A DNA stretch of 64,000 nucleotides from UBA6059 sp040222235. GTDB lineage: Bacteria; Bacteroidota; Bacteroidia; Cytophagales; Cyclobacteriaceae. The notes under the pieces are model-generated. The model saw only the letters and a list, made by a program, of their open reading frames with translations. It was not told where the DNA came from and did not search any database. Shown here one piece after another: positions 1 through 8,753 of this stretch. The DNA lies in contig JAVKDO010000131.1 of the NCBI GenBank assembly GCA_040222235.1, positions 23,247-87,246 on the forward strand, in the 5' to 3' direction. Both the position numbers and the translations under genes were made by a program. Every line of letters starts with the position of its first letter. Position 1 is the stretch's first letter.

Positions 1-257
1 TTGATCAACTCAATGTCAAGATCAATCTGATGCAAAACTCCGCAACTACCTTCTCCATTTGTATTGATGATAACTCATACAAACTGACGAAGATATTTGA
101 TGCACTCAAAGACCAGTTCGAGATCCAATACAATGGGGACTTAACCCTGCTTACTCTCAACAACTATCAAAAAGCTACGGTTGATACTTTGATTGCTGAT
201 AGGGAGCTCATCCTAGAGCAAAAATCAAGGAAAACAGCTCACTTCGTCTATCGATGA
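1..257 (+). CDS. lysC: Aspartate kinase, C-terminal fragment (5' end outside window)
   Basis: The frame is open from the first bases and ends with TGA. The 84 visible residues are the terminal ACT-domain part of a monofunctional aspartokinase, which phosphorylates aspartate at the entry to lysine, threonine and methionine synthesis. The family hallmarks are KINLMQNSA, where the ACT domain meets its regulatory loop, SICID, and LILEQKSRKTAHFV near the end; the last is the typical Bacteroidota C-terminus (EQKSRxTxxxV). The catalytic domain is not in the window. The internal ATG at 30 is inside the ACT domain and is not a start. The gene converges on the fructosamine-kinase-like gene with no bases between the two stop codons. 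The assignment rests on remembered family similarity only. Confidence 0.75.
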   Translation, partial: DQLNVKINLMQNSATTFSICIDDNSYKLTKIFDALKDQFEIQYNGDLTLLTLNNYQKATVDTLIADRELILEQKSRKTAHFVYR

Positions 258-1142
258 TCAAAGGTACCGCCGAAGGGTTCGATCAATGCCCGAGAGGTAG
301 CTGCCGCCGAACAGGTTGACATGGACGAGCAGGGGGTAGAGATTGTAGAGATCAACTCGATCAGTAAAACCTTGCGACAATGGAAACGCCTCATGATAAG
401 CAGTATAGAAGCTCTGGTCAAAACCACCAAATAGTCGGGTGAAGGCAAGCTCCATCTCACGACTGCCATAGTAGACTGCCGGATCAAAAATAGTTGGCAA
501 CCCTTCATGGCCTGGCATCATATTGCCACTCCAAAGATCACCATGCAAAAGCGCGGGTGCCTCCTCAGGTAGTTCTCCTGGCAGCACATCATAGAGTCTC
601 CGAAACCTTTTGGCGTATGCACTATCTATGTGCCCATTATACATAGCCAGTCCTAACTGAACCTCTAACCGATGTTCAATGAAAAACTCTACCCAATCGT
701 CGCATTCAGTATTACGTTGCGGTAGCTTTCCTATGTAATTGCTGTACTCAAGACCAAATGTATCGCTTGACATGCCATGCAGCCCTGCAAGCTGACGCCC
801 AAATAGCGTCCAGTAGTCGGCACATTGACGATGAGTAGGCAAGTATTCCATCAATAGGTAAGACTTACCTTGGCATGTACCAAATGCTATGGGCTCAGGT
901 ACCGCAATTTTATTGGATTGCCGAAGCAACTCAAGTCCCATAGCCTCCTTCTCAAACATCTCTTCGGGTGTGGATTCATTCCACTTGAGAAAAAAATCTC
1001 CATTCTTCGTGTCGAGCCTCACGGCATTATTGATACATCCTCCAGAGATGAACTGATATTCTTTGATAATGCTCTCTAGTCCGAAGACTCGGAACAGGAC
1101 TTGCTCAAAAAATGCATCCAGGCTATGATTGGTTAAGCCCAT
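258..1142 (-). CDS. Fructosamine kinase family protein (FN3K/YniA-like)
   Basis: This 294-residue protein belongs to the protein-ribulosamine/fructosamine kinase family (aminoglycoside phosphotransferase fold), which phosphorylates sugar adducts on amines as a deglycation step. Visible motifs are FLKWNE (lysine strand), LLMEYLP (hinge), LLHGDLWSGN (catalytic loop, HGDxxxxN) and IFDPAVYYGSREMELAF (metal-binding DPA and following helix). The reading frame stays open upstream to 1268, but that part overlaps the phosphatase gene and is not family-like. The ATG at 1142 gives MGLTNHSLDAFF and overlaps the phosphatase end by 20 bp, which suggests translational coupling. The pairing of these two genes is frequent in related bacteria as far as I recall. 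Confidence 0.82.
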   Translation of the reverse strand: MGLTNHSLDAFFEQVLFRVFGLESIIKEYQFISGGCINNAVRLDTKNGDFFLKWNESTPEEMFEKEAMGLELLRQSNKIAVPEPIAFGTCQGKSYLLMEYLPTHRQCADYWTLFGRQLAGLHGMSSDTFGLEYSNYIGKLPQRNTECDDWVEFFIEHRLEVQLGLAMYNGHIDSAYAKRFRRLYDVLPGELPEEAPALLHGDLWSGNMMPGHEGLPTIFDPAVYYGSREMELAFTRLFGGFDQSFYTAYHEAFPLSQGFTDRVDLYNLYPLLVHVNLFGGSYLSGIDRTLRRYL

Positions 1143-1608
1143 GTCTCTTCGTGATATAGGCCAATAGTCCATCACTCGATCTGTCAAGCATTTGATAGAC
1201 TTTCTCAAATCCCTCATCGCCTCCATAGAAGGGGTCTGGCACGTCCTCATTCGTTCCTGCTGGATCAAACCTCCTCATTTTGAATATCTCTGCACTTGCG
1301 CTGCTACTCAATCTTTCAATGTTGTGAATGTTCTGATCATCCATGCCTATCACATAATCAAAGTCAGACAAATCAGCTTTCGTAAGTTGTCGAGCGTGAT
1401 GATCCATTGGAATATAATGGTCTTTGGCTACTGCGATCGATCTGGGATCTGGCAGATGTCCCACATGATAGCCACCCGTTCCGCATGAGTCTAGTGTTAT
1501 GTCCTCATGAAGGCCTACTCTTCTTACCTTATCAGAAAAAACTGCCTCAGCCAATGGAGACCTACATATATTGCCTAAGCATACAAAGAGTACTCTTATT
1601 TTTGTCAT
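1123..1608 (-). CDS. Low-molecular-weight protein tyrosine phosphatase
   Basis: A 161-residue cytoplasmic phosphatase of the LMW-PTP family, which removes phosphate from tyrosines (or from related small substrates). The N-terminal P-loop reads VCLGNICRSPLAEAVF, i.e. C-x5-R-S, with the nucleophilic cysteine near residue 10. The general acid lies in VPDPFYGG near residue 120. Length is normal for the family. It is the first gene of a two-gene minus-strand unit with the fructosamine-kinase-like gene. There are no polysaccharide-export genes next to it, so a Wzb-type role in capsule control is not supported here. A deglycation or stress role together with the downstream kinase is only inference. 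Confidence 0.88.
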   Translation of the reverse strand: MTKIRVLFVCLGNICRSPLAEAVFSDKVRRVGLHEDITLDSCGTGGYHVGHLPDPRSIAVAKDHYIPMDHHARQLTKADLSDFDYVIGMDDQNIHNIERLSSSASAEIFKMRRFDPAGTNEDVPDPFYGGDEGFEKVYQMLDRSSDGLLAYITKRHGLNQS

Positions 1609-1735
1609 AACTCACTTTCGACTAATCGAATGATAATTGCACTTTAACCACAAAGATGTTGGATTAATCGATTTATAGTCATTACTTCGAATTATAATAG
1701 TTTCTTTGAGCTAGAGTAAATTATAAATCTATCTA

Positions 1736-1960
1736 ATGCTAGTAAAGTTAATAAGCCAAAAGAGCTTCTTGGTCAAAATAGGTATGTTGCTATTGCTATT
1801 GGTATTAGGCAGGGGATTGAAAGAGGATTCTCAGATCCTTACGGCTGAAGCCCAAAATGAAGTTACAAGTACTCCAAAAACACAGCCCCCGTTGGTATTG
1901 ACTGCTGAAAATATCAAATCAATTGTCCCCTCTGCTGAATTCACTTCCAGCATTAATTAA
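1736..1960 (+). CDS. Small putative membrane-anchored or exported protein
   Basis: A 74-residue open frame with a basic N-terminus (LVKLISQKSFLVK), a hydrophobic stretch at about residues 14-25 (IGMLLLLLVLG) and a polar tail rich in Thr, Ser, Pro and Glu. This is the shape of a signal anchor or of a signal peptide followed by a short exported peptide. I recognise no family. The start is uncertain because no clear ribosome-binding site is visible. A good rho-independent terminator follows about 90 bp after the stop, which supports a real short transcript. It is divergent from the phosphatase gene. Confidence 0.4.
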   Translation: MLVKLISQKSFLVKIGMLLLLLVLGRGLKEDSQILTAEAQNEVTSTPKTQPPLVLTAENIKSIVPSAEFTSSIN

Positions 1961-2050
1961 AAAAATATTCATCAGGTGGTTACCTTTTGTGAGTCAGTGG
2001 TATAAACCCTTACATAACACAAATTTTATTCATACACCTGTTTAAAATTA

Positions 2051-2082
2051 AAGAAAGTCCGCTTCTGGCGGACTTTCTATTT
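2051..2082 (+). terminator. Rho-independent terminator after the 74-residue gene
   Basis: A perfect 10-bp stem, GAAAGTCCGC (2053-2062) against GCGGACTTTC (2068-2077), with a 5-base loop, extended by one A-T pair and followed by an AT-rich tract. It sits downstream of the small plus-strand gene. Confidence 0.75.
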
Positions 2083-2240
2083 ATAGCCACTTCAGTTTCC
2101 GTTACAATCAAGCATTCTGATCCCTGTGATATCAAATCAGTTTAGATACTATTCCCGTTTGTGTTAGTCCTTTAGTACAACAGGTAGAATATTCTATTAT
2201 CATTCATTAGCAAGCAGCACACCAGTCGGCAAGGGTTTCC

Positions 2241-2248
2241 TATTTTTG
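2241..2248 (+). promoter_or_regulatory. Candidate -7 promoter element of waaA
   Basis: TATTTTTG matches the Bacteroidota -7 consensus TAnnTTTG exactly. It ends only 5 bases before the waaA ATG at 2254, so a transcript starting the usual few bases downstream would be leaderless or nearly so. No convincing -33 TTG is visible. The placement is suggestive but unproven. Confidence 0.45.
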
Positions 2249-2253
2249 CGCAC

Positions 2254-3504
2254 ATGCTACTCATTTACAACTTAGCCACTCGGCTTTATTTTATTCTCAT
2301 CAGAGTAGCTTCGGCATTTAGTCCAAAGGCGAAAAAATTATACTCTGGACAAAGAGCGGCAACATCTGAACTTCGTAATTATTTCGACACGGGGACAGAT
2401 ATGAATCCTATCTGGATACATGCCGCATCTCTCGGTGAGTTTGAGCAAGGCCGTCCGATAATAGAATCCATCAAATCACAATATCCGAAAACTAAGATTC
2501 TCCTCACTTTTTTCTCACCTAGTGGCTATGAAGTTCGAAAGAATTACAGCCAAGCCGATATAGTCACCTATCTACCATTCGATACTCCAGCAAATGCAAA
2601 AGCCTTTTTAGATATTACTAGGCCTCAGCTCGCCATATTCGTAAAGTATGAGTTTTGGTACCACTACATATCAGCAGCCCATGCGGCCAAGGTGCCTTTA
2701 ATATCAATCAGCACCATCTTTAAGCCCTCTCAGCCCTTCTTTAAATTCTACGGGGCTCTTCACAGGAGCATGCTGGTCAAGTTTGACCATTTCTTTGTTC
2801 AAAACGATCAATCACTTCATCTGCTGCAGTCTATCGGAGTGGCTAATGGCATAGTCTCAGGTGACACTCGGTATGATAGAGTGATTGACATTTCTGCTAA
2901 GCAACCTGACCTAGCAATCATCGATCAATTCATAGGTGATGAGAGGGTGATAGTGGTAGGGAGTAGCTGGCCGTCTGATATCGATTTGATCAAGGATGGC
3001 TTACATAGGGCCATGGATTCTGCCAAAATCATCATAGCACCCCATAATGTGGATGAAGTAACGGTTTCTGATCTATTAGATGAATTCCCTGGTTCGGTTT
3101 GCTATTCGGGAACTCAATCAAGCGATCTTACCAGCAATCGAGTAATGGTCATAGACAATGTCGGTATGCTATCCTCACTTTATGGATATGCTGATATCGC
3201 CTATGTGGGAGGCGGAGCAAGAGGAGCGCTACACAATACGCTAGAGCCCGCTACTTGGGGTATCCCAATCATATTCGCCCGACATGAAAAAAACAACAAG
3301 TTTGAAGAAGCACTAGACTTAATGCAAAATGGCGGTGCATTTGAGGTCTCTACGGCAGAGGATTTTAACAGCCAACTGATCCTACTGCTATCAAATCAAG
3401 ACAAAAGAGAAGCAGCAGGTACTCAAGCTAGAAAACAAGTCCAGGACAATGCGGGAGCCACGAGAATAATTATGAACTACCTTATCAATAAAATAGATGT
3501 TTAA
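2254..3504 (+). CDS. waaA: 3-deoxy-D-manno-octulosonic acid transferase (Kdo transferase)
   Basis: A 416-residue inner-membrane-associated GT30 enzyme that adds Kdo to lipid IV-A in lipopolysaccharide synthesis. The N-terminus is hydrophobic (LATRLYFILIRVASAF), as in the family. Landmarks are IWIHAASLGEFEQGRP (catalytic Glu in the family loop), LTFFSPSGYEV, YLPFDTPANAKAFLD, FVKYEFWYHY, VVGSSWPSD and AYVGGGARGALHNTLEPATWGIPIIF (the C-terminal CMP-Kdo site). Length is standard. The start at 2254 gives the usual family N-terminus even though a -7 promoter element lies directly upstream. The stop overlaps rsgA by 8 bp, so the two are likely co-translated. It shows that the cell is Gram-negative with Kdo-containing LPS. 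Confidence 0.93.
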   Translation: MLLIYNLATRLYFILIRVASAFSPKAKKLYSGQRAATSELRNYFDTGTDMNPIWIHAASLGEFEQGRPIIESIKSQYPKTKILLTFFSPSGYEVRKNYSQADIVTYLPFDTPANAKAFLDITRPQLAIFVKYEFWYHYISAAHAAKVPLISISTIFKPSQPFFKFYGALHRSMLVKFDHFFVQNDQSLHLLQSIGVANGIVSGDTRYDRVIDISAKQPDLAIIDQFIGDERVIVVGSSWPSDIDLIKDGLHRAMDSAKIIIAPHNVDEVTVSDLLDEFPGSVCYSGTQSSDLTSNRVMVIDNVGMLSSLYGYADIAYVGGGARGALHNTLEPATWGIPIIFARHEKNNKFEEALDLMQNGGAFEVSTAEDFNSQLILLLSNQDKREAAGTQARKQVQDNAGATRIIMNYLINKIDV

Positions 3505-4423
3505 GGGTCGGGTGACTAAGTCCACAGGTTCATGGTATGCAGTCTTGGCTCAAGATGGTCGCTCGTACCAGTGTAGGTTGCGTGGTAAATTTAAGTTGGT
3601 CAATAAGAAAATAACGAATCCCATTGCGGTAGGTGACTGGGTAGTAATAGAAGAAGATAAGGTTCAGAATGATGCATGGATCATTACAGAAATCGCACCT
3701 CGCACCAACTACATCATCAGACGGTCACCAAAAAAAACTGATCATGGACACTTAATTGCTGCCAATATAGATCAAGCGATCATCATTGCTACAATAAAGC
3801 AGCCAGTAACCTCCACTGGATTTATCGATAGGTTACTTGTAACTGCAGAGTCATACAGGATACCTTCTCGTATCCTTATCAATAAGAAGGACTTACTGCA
3901 GGATCAAGACCTTGAAAATGTGCAGCCGCTGATCGAAATGTATGCAGCCATTGGCTATCCAGTAGATATCGTCAGTGCCAATGACAAGCATGATGTAGAG
4001 CATGTTAAGTCACTACTTACTGGTAAGTTCAGTATGATGGCCGGACACTCTGGAGTCGGAAAGTCTACAATGCTTAATGCACTAGTACCTCATGCCGATC
4101 AGCAGGTAAATGAGGTATCTTCATTTGCGAACAAAGGGGTGCATACGACAACATTCGCTGAGGTATTTGAAGTCGCTCCACAGTCCTATGTCATTGACAC
4201 GCCCGGTATCAAAGAGCTTGGTCTGCTCGAAATAGAAAAGCACGAACTCAGTCATTATTTCCCAGAAATGAGACAGTTTCTTGGTGAGTGCAAATTCAAC
4301 GATTGTCAGCATTTGGAAGAGCCTGGCTGTAGAATTCTTGAGGCATTAGAAAGTGGTGGAATTCACACTTCCAGGTATTACAGCTATTTAAGTATGATAC
4401 AAGACAGTGACAACCGTCGCTAG
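3497..4423 (+). CDS. rsgA: Ribosome small-subunit-dependent GTPase A
   Basis: A 308-residue circularly permuted GTPase that acts late in 30S ribosome assembly. The order of motifs is that of RsgA: an N-terminal OB fold (about 1-75), INKKD (G4, near 130), GHSGVGKST (G1, near 178), a Thr-rich switch (HTTTF), DTPGIKELG (G3), then a zinc knuckle CKFNDCQHLEEPGC (C-x4-C-x-H-x5-C). The start overlaps the end of waaA. A copy of the iterated TTGCGGTAG motif (3624-3632) lies in the OB-fold part and encodes Ile-Ala-Val-Gly. The gene ends 4 bp from the convergent glycosyltransferase. Confidence 0.95.
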   Translation: MFKGRVTKSTGSWYAVLAQDGRSYQCRLRGKFKLVNKKITNPIAVGDWVVIEEDKVQNDAWIITEIAPRTNYIIRRSPKKTDHGHLIAANIDQAIIIATIKQPVTSTGFIDRLLVTAESYRIPSRILINKKDLLQDQDLENVQPLIEMYAAIGYPVDIVSANDKHDVEHVKSLLTGKFSMMAGHSGVGKSTMLNALVPHADQQVNEVSSFANKGVHTTTFAEVFEVAPQSYVIDTPGIKELGLLEIEKHELSHYFPEMRQFLGECKFNDCQHLEEPGCRILEALESGGIHTSRYYSYLSMIQDSDNRR

Positions 4424-4427
4424 ATTT

Positions 4428-5303
4428 CTAACTCTTCAGTGCCCTCTCCACCTCTCCAATCAGACCATGATAGTCCTTGGCTAGTTTTAGATTGCCATTA
4501 GCTATAGCGTGCTTTCTTTCGTAGCTCAATCGCTTTTTTAGCGCCAAGTGTTCTGAGTTGTTTTTATTGAGCTTGAAAGCCTTTTGGCATATCTGGAAGG
4601 TGCTACGATCATGTTGACTACCAAAACTAAACTGCGCCGCGGATAATGAACCTTCTACGACTCTTTTCTTCACAAGGACGTGGTCAGAGAATTTGTACTT
4701 CCACCGTCTAGAAGACCTTACCCAAAAGTCAAAATCCTCGTAAGACAATGTCTCATCATATCCATCCAGCTGCTCCAACACCTCCCGTCTGATCATCATG
4801 GTAGGCGCACTGATAAAATAGCGCTCCAGTACTTCCGCATATATATCACCTGATGGAGGTCGGTTTATCAAGCTATCATCTTCGTTCCTTTCATACTGAT
4901 ACCCCAATGATTTTCCGGTAGGATCGATCCACTCGTGATCACAGTAGTGGACACCAAATTCATTGGACTCAGCTTCCAGCTCAGCTACTCCTATTGCGGC
5001 GCGATTGGGAGCCAAAATATCATCTCCGGCCAAATCAATGATATAGTCACCAGTGGATTGAGTAAATCCTTTGTTGAATGAGGCACAATTGCCTTGGTTA
5101 GCTGAGTTTTGAATGAGCCGTAAGTCGGGATATTTTCTGCTAAGCGCTAAAAGCACCTGCCAGCTCTCATCTGTGCTATAATCATCTATCGCAATGACTT
5201 CAATATTCTGATAGTCCTGACCAAATGCGGAATCAATAGCTTCCTCAACGTAGGGCTCATGGTTGTAGCAAAGACAAATGATAGAGACTTTAGGCGGCTT
5301 CAA
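4428..5303 (-). CDS. Family 2 glycosyltransferase
   Basis: A 291-residue GT-A fold transferase of GT2. The N-terminus reads VSIICLCYNHEPYVEEAIDSAFGQDY, followed by IEVIAIDDYSTDES (nucleotide-binding Asp), and DLAGDDILAPN carries the DxD-like metal site (about residue 97). SYEDFDFWVR is the acceptor-side ED motif. The start is TTG at 5303: an AGGAG lies 7-8 bases upstream of it, and no ATG gives the full N-terminal strand. It is divergent from a GT4 transferase and likely acts with it on surface glycan or O-antigen. Donor and acceptor cannot be read from sequence. Confidence 0.88.
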   Translation of the reverse strand: MKPPKVSIICLCYNHEPYVEEAIDSAFGQDYQNIEVIAIDDYSTDESWQVLLALSRKYPDLRLIQNSANQGNCASFNKGFTQSTGDYIIDLAGDDILAPNRAAIGVAELEAESNEFGVHYCDHEWIDPTGKSLGYQYERNEDDSLINRPPSGDIYAEVLERYFISAPTMMIRREVLEQLDGYDETLSYEDFDFWVRSSRRWKYKFSDHVLVKKRVVEGSLSAAQFSFGSQHDRSTFQICQKAFKLNKNNSEHLALKKRLSYERKHAIANGNLKLAKDYHGLIGEVERALKS

Positions 5304-5417
5304 GGGATTCTCCTAATTTTTGACAACTCAAAAAATACAACTCGCTGCACTAATTTAAGACTAAAAAAACCAGTGCTACACATTCGGAATAATCAAAGGT
5401 GTAACTTCAGTAATGAA

Positions 5418-6635
5418 ATGAAAGTGTTTGTTATTCCCTCATGGTTCCCTTCAAACTCTAATCCCATTTTTGGGATATTCGTCAAGGAGCAGATTGAAAT
5501 GATGGCCAGAGCTGATGAAAATCTGTCTTTTGGCATTTCACTTTGGGGTCAGGGTGAAGAATCTCATTTGATTTACTCCAAAAGACCAATTTCTTCGATC
5601 AACAAACTCCGTAAAGGACTTCCCAAAAGCTCAATCAGTCATTTTGAAAGAATTAGTAAATATTATACCCCGGCACACTCATGGTCAACCAAGTGGAGAA
5701 AGGGTAACCTTAGGGGAATCTCAAAAGTCAATCATCAAAATTTTCGTCATTACGTCCATGACCATGGTTTGCCTGACATAATTCATGCCCAGGCGTCTTA
5801 TCCAGCCGCTTGGCTAGCTCTTGAGCTTTCCGAAAAGTACAACATACCATACATGGTCACCCTGAGAATGGGGCCTTTTCCTTTTAAACAATATTTGAAT
5901 GAACAAGGCGGCCTAACAAAAGGCCTAGAAAACGTTCTCCGTAAGGCGCAGAGGCTGATCGCTACCAGCGACTCATTAAACTCAAGGGCTAGAGAATTTG
6001 GCCTACCCAATGTTCAGACAATTAACAATCCTGTAGATATTGCCAGTTTTTGTCCCAACATGTCTAGCACCTCTCGCAATACTAAAAAACTGCTTTCAGT
6101 TGGTCGTTTGGAGCATCAGAAGGGTTTTGATTTACTCATTGAGGCTGTTGCTAGCTTGAAAGGTAAAGTAACTTTTGAATTGGAAATAGTAGGAGAAGGA
6201 AGTGAGAGGAATCACCTTCACAGGAAGGTTGACGAGCTAAACCTCAACAATACGATTACGTTGACTGGAAGAGCAAATCGCGAGACTGTAATTGAGAAAA
6301 TGCAGAACTGTGACCTATATGTCCTGCCAAGCAGAAATGAAACGTTTGGGAATGTACTCATCGAAGCTATGGCTTGTGGCAAGCCTGTAGTAGCCACTAG
6401 GTGCGGCGGCCCTGAAGGCATTGTGACCAGCTCAACTGGCCTACTCTGCGCACCTTCTGACCCTGAGTCTTTGGCCAAATCAATAGAGCAGGCGCTTGCT
6501 ATAGACTGGGATCCAAAAAAGATTCGGAAACATGTGGAAGACAACTACTCCCCAGAACTATTTACTAGAAGAATGAAAGAGGTTTACAAAAAAGTCATCG
6601 ATGAGCATAGTCAGATCGCTAACGAGGATAAGTAG
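5418..6635 (+). CDS. Family 4 glycosyltransferase (GT-B fold)
   Basis: A 405-residue retaining glycosyltransferase of GT4. It starts MKVFVIPSWFPSNSNPIFG (Gly-rich loop after strand 1), and the C-terminal Rossmann half has LLSVGRLEHQKGFDLLIEAV, LTGRANRETV, LPSRNETFGNVLIEAMACG (E-x7-E motif) and VVATRCGGPEGIV. The frame is open upstream to 5259, but those 53 codons overlap the divergent GT2 gene and have no family character, so the ATG at 5418 is preferred. It overlaps the convergent GNAT/FemAB-like gene by 25 bp. With the GT2 and FemAB-like genes it forms a small surface-polysaccharide cluster. Confidence 0.88.
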   Translation: MKVFVIPSWFPSNSNPIFGIFVKEQIEMMARADENLSFGISLWGQGEESHLIYSKRPISSINKLRKGLPKSSISHFERISKYYTPAHSWSTKWRKGNLRGISKVNHQNFRHYVHDHGLPDIIHAQASYPAAWLALELSEKYNIPYMVTLRMGPFPFKQYLNEQGGLTKGLENVLRKAQRLIATSDSLNSRAREFGLPNVQTINNPVDIASFCPNMSSTSRNTKKLLSVGRLEHQKGFDLLIEAVASLKGKVTFELEIVGEGSERNHLHRKVDELNLNNTITLTGRANRETVIEKMQNCDLYVLPSRNETFGNVLIEAMACGKPVVATRCGGPEGIVTSSTGLLCAPSDPESLAKSIEQALAIDWDPKKIRKHVEDNYSPELFTRRMKEVYKKVIDEHSQIANEDK

Positions 6636-7534
6636 ATAGTTTTTCGGTTGCTCACCGCACCCATCGCCTCTTTAAACCTCGCAAGTGATTTCTGCTCCTT
6701 ACCTTCGATAGAAGTGACTCCCCAATCCAAAGTCTTGAAGCCCTGATCACTAAGTTCGTGATAGAGCCGAGTCATCAGCATTACCATGGGACTCAGATGA
6801 TTGTAAGCTTTATCAGAAGCTGGGAGATAGTTGTAGGCTATGTCTCCAGTGACTCTTACAACGACTGTAGCTGCTATTATCTCATCTCCTAATTCAACTA
6901 CATATGCTTCATACTCTGATGGCAGAGTATCAGTTGCTAGTTTAAAATCCTCTTCTGTGATATTAATCTCAAGATCCTGAGCTCTTCGACATTTTGAAAT
7001 GAACGAATGCAGCTTTGCCGCACCACCGCTATCCAAAGGCCACCTTTTAAAAACGCATCCAGCTACCTCAGCTTTTCTAAGCCTACGTCGCTCCATAGCA
7101 TGCAAGGATATATCAGAAGTAAGGTCAACGTGGTGATTAATCTCTTCTCCAGAAATTGCGAATCCGGCATTGATGATCGCTTGATGATTGTTCTCATAAA
7201 TACCCGCACCAGTCCTTAGCTCCAATCGTTCACTACCCTGAAATTGGGACTGGATATAGGCTAGAAAATCAGACACGTCAAACTCAGAGGCTGACTCTAA
7301 ACCTCCAAAAGGTGCTCCAGGCAAGCTTGTCCAATCAGTATCCCTCCCTGTCTTAGCAAACCTTATTCGAGCCAGGATTTGACCACTCTGATCAAGGGCC
7401 AAAAAAGTTTTTAAGCTATGATAGTCTTTCAGCTCAATGAATGCATACTCATTATAGAGTATCGGTGCGAAGAGAAGCTTTCCCGGCATTTCACACAATC
7501 CATCAATTACCTCAAAAGAAGCCGCTACAGACAT
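6611..7534 (-). CDS. FemAB/GNAT-like acyltransferase
   Basis: A 307-residue protein whose C-terminal half resembles GNAT or FemAB-type acyltransferases found in exopolysaccharide loci. Features are RRRLRKAEVAG (about 148-158), the core YVVELGDEIIAATVVVRV (strand pair), YNYLPASDKAYNHLSPMVMLM (substrate-facing loop) and GFKTLDWGVTSIEGKEQKSLARFKEAMG near the end, which is the typical FemAB-like DWG...FKxxxG ending. The N-terminal half looks like a degenerate second acyltransferase domain. Its 3' end overlaps the GT4 gene, which fits a role in acylating or aminoacylating a sugar, but substrate is unknown. Confidence 0.65.
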   Translation of the reverse strand: MSVAASFEVIDGLCEMPGKLLFAPILYNEYAFIELKDYHSLKTFLALDQSGQILARIRFAKTGRDTDWTSLPGAPFGGLESASEFDVSDFLAYIQSQFQGSERLELRTGAGIYENNHQAIINAGFAISGEEINHHVDLTSDISLHAMERRRLRKAEVAGCVFKRWPLDSGGAAKLHSFISKCRRAQDLEINITEEDFKLATDTLPSEYEAYVVELGDEIIAATVVVRVTGDIAYNYLPASDKAYNHLSPMVMLMTRLYHELSDQGFKTLDWGVTSIEGKEQKSLARFKEAMGAVSNRKTIYLSSLAI

Positions 7535-7628
7535 ACTTCAGCTAAAGTAAAACAATTATGTTTGTCCGAATCTGTTAGTCTTTCATAGCATCAATCGCGC
7601 GAAACAACCTATTTCACAATCAACATCA

Positions 7629-8753
7629 ATGATTCTTAGGGTACTACTATCACTCATTCTGCTGGTTTTTGAGCACACAGTGTCGGCCCAATACGCACTT
7701 TTCGATAACCACGCTAATATTCGCCTGGTCAGACAAGGCACCCGATTCATTTACAATCAGCAGCCAGACTCTGCTAGATTCGTCATCGATCAGGTCAGCA
7801 AAAAACTACCTGGACACCCCGTAGTGCCAATGATGAGAGCCCTGGCAATCAGTTGGTCTGTTTTTCCAATGAAGACCTACCTACCGGAATTTGAAGAGCA
7901 CGAAGCACTACTTCAACAATCCATCAAGGCAGCCGACAAGCTACTTGATGAAGATAAAGATCACGTGGAAGGTGTATTTTTTCAAATGACTGCCAGAGGC
8001 CTGCTTGCCGAATATTATGCCGATGACGGCAACTATATGAAAGCCTTAGGTGAAGCACGTAAAACATATGGGCTCATGAAGTCTGGGTTTGACTTGGTAG
8101 AGGACTATCCCGAATTCTTCTTGACGACAGGGATCTACAATTATTTCCGAGAGAAGTATCCTCAAAAGCACCCCATTTACAAGCCCTTCCTGTGGTTTTT
8201 TAGAAGTGGCGATATTGAATTGGGTCTCCAGCAAATTCATACGGCCACTCAAAAGGCCGTACTCTCCAATGTCGAAGCGCACCTTTATTTGAGCTATATC
8301 TACTTGCGCTACGAGATGAAGCCTGAAAAAGCCAAAGACTATCTACTGGAGCTTACTGATCAATACCCCAATAATCAATACTTCAAAGCTAAGCTCCTCG
8401 AGTGTTACATTATGTATGATGAATTTGAGCTAGCTGAACCAATAGCTGAAAGATTTCTAGACTCTAAAAACTCATACTATTTACTTCTCGGCCAGAGCAT
8501 GAAGGGTTACTTGCTCGAAAAATGGGTTAAGGCAAAACAGCCGGCAGCCAGGTTCTACAATGATGCGCTAGCAACAGGAAAGTTAACGAACAAGGGCTCC
8601 TATTATGAGGCTATCGCCTATCTCGGGCTAGGTAGAATTGATTTTCAAAATGGCAATAATGAAGCCGCCAAGAGTAATTTTGAAACAGCCATGTCCATCA
8701 ATGACAATGATAGGATTGAAGAGGAAGCCAAGCGATACTTGAAGAAACTATAA
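7629..8753 (+). CDS. Exported tetratricopeptide-repeat protein
   Basis: A 374-residue protein with a clear signal peptide (ILRVLLSLILLVFEHTVSAQ, cleavage after SAQ or before it) followed by helical repeats. TPR-like units are visible at about 45-75, 210-245 (NVEAHLYLSYIYLRYEMKPE), 250-290 and 325-374 (YYEAIAYLGLGRIDFQNGNNEAAKSNFETAM). No catalytic motif is present. It is probably periplasmic and mediates protein contact. It directly abuts the IMPACT-family gene: its TAA is followed immediately by that gene's GTG. It carries CTACCGGAAT at 7881-7890 in an LPE codon context. Confidence 0.75.
   Translation: MILRVLLSLILLVFEHTVSAQYALFDNHANIRLVRQGTRFIYNQQPDSARFVIDQVSKKLPGHPVVPMMRALAISWSVFPMKTYLPEFEEHEALLQQSIKAADKLLDEDKDHVEGVFFQMTARGLLAEYYADDGNYMKALGEARKTYGLMKSGFDLVEDYPEFFLTTGIYNYFREKYPQKHPIYKPFLWFFRSGDIELGLQQIHTATQKAVLSNVEAHLYLSYIYLRYEMKPEKAKDYLLELTDQYPNNQYFKAKLLECYIMYDEFELAEPIAERFLDSKNSYYLLLGQSMKGYLLEKWVKAKQPAARFYNDALATGKLTNKGSYYEAIAYLGLGRIDFQNGNNEAAKSNFETAMSINDNDRIEEEAKRYLKKL

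Noticed and set aside
258..508. Possible alternate coding at the FN3K end (minus strand)
   Set aside because: It is a frame shadow of the kinase C-terminus.
1123..1608. Phosphatase as an arsenate reductase or Wzb capsule phosphatase
   Set aside because: No arsenic genes or tyrosine kinase/Wza genes are adjacent.
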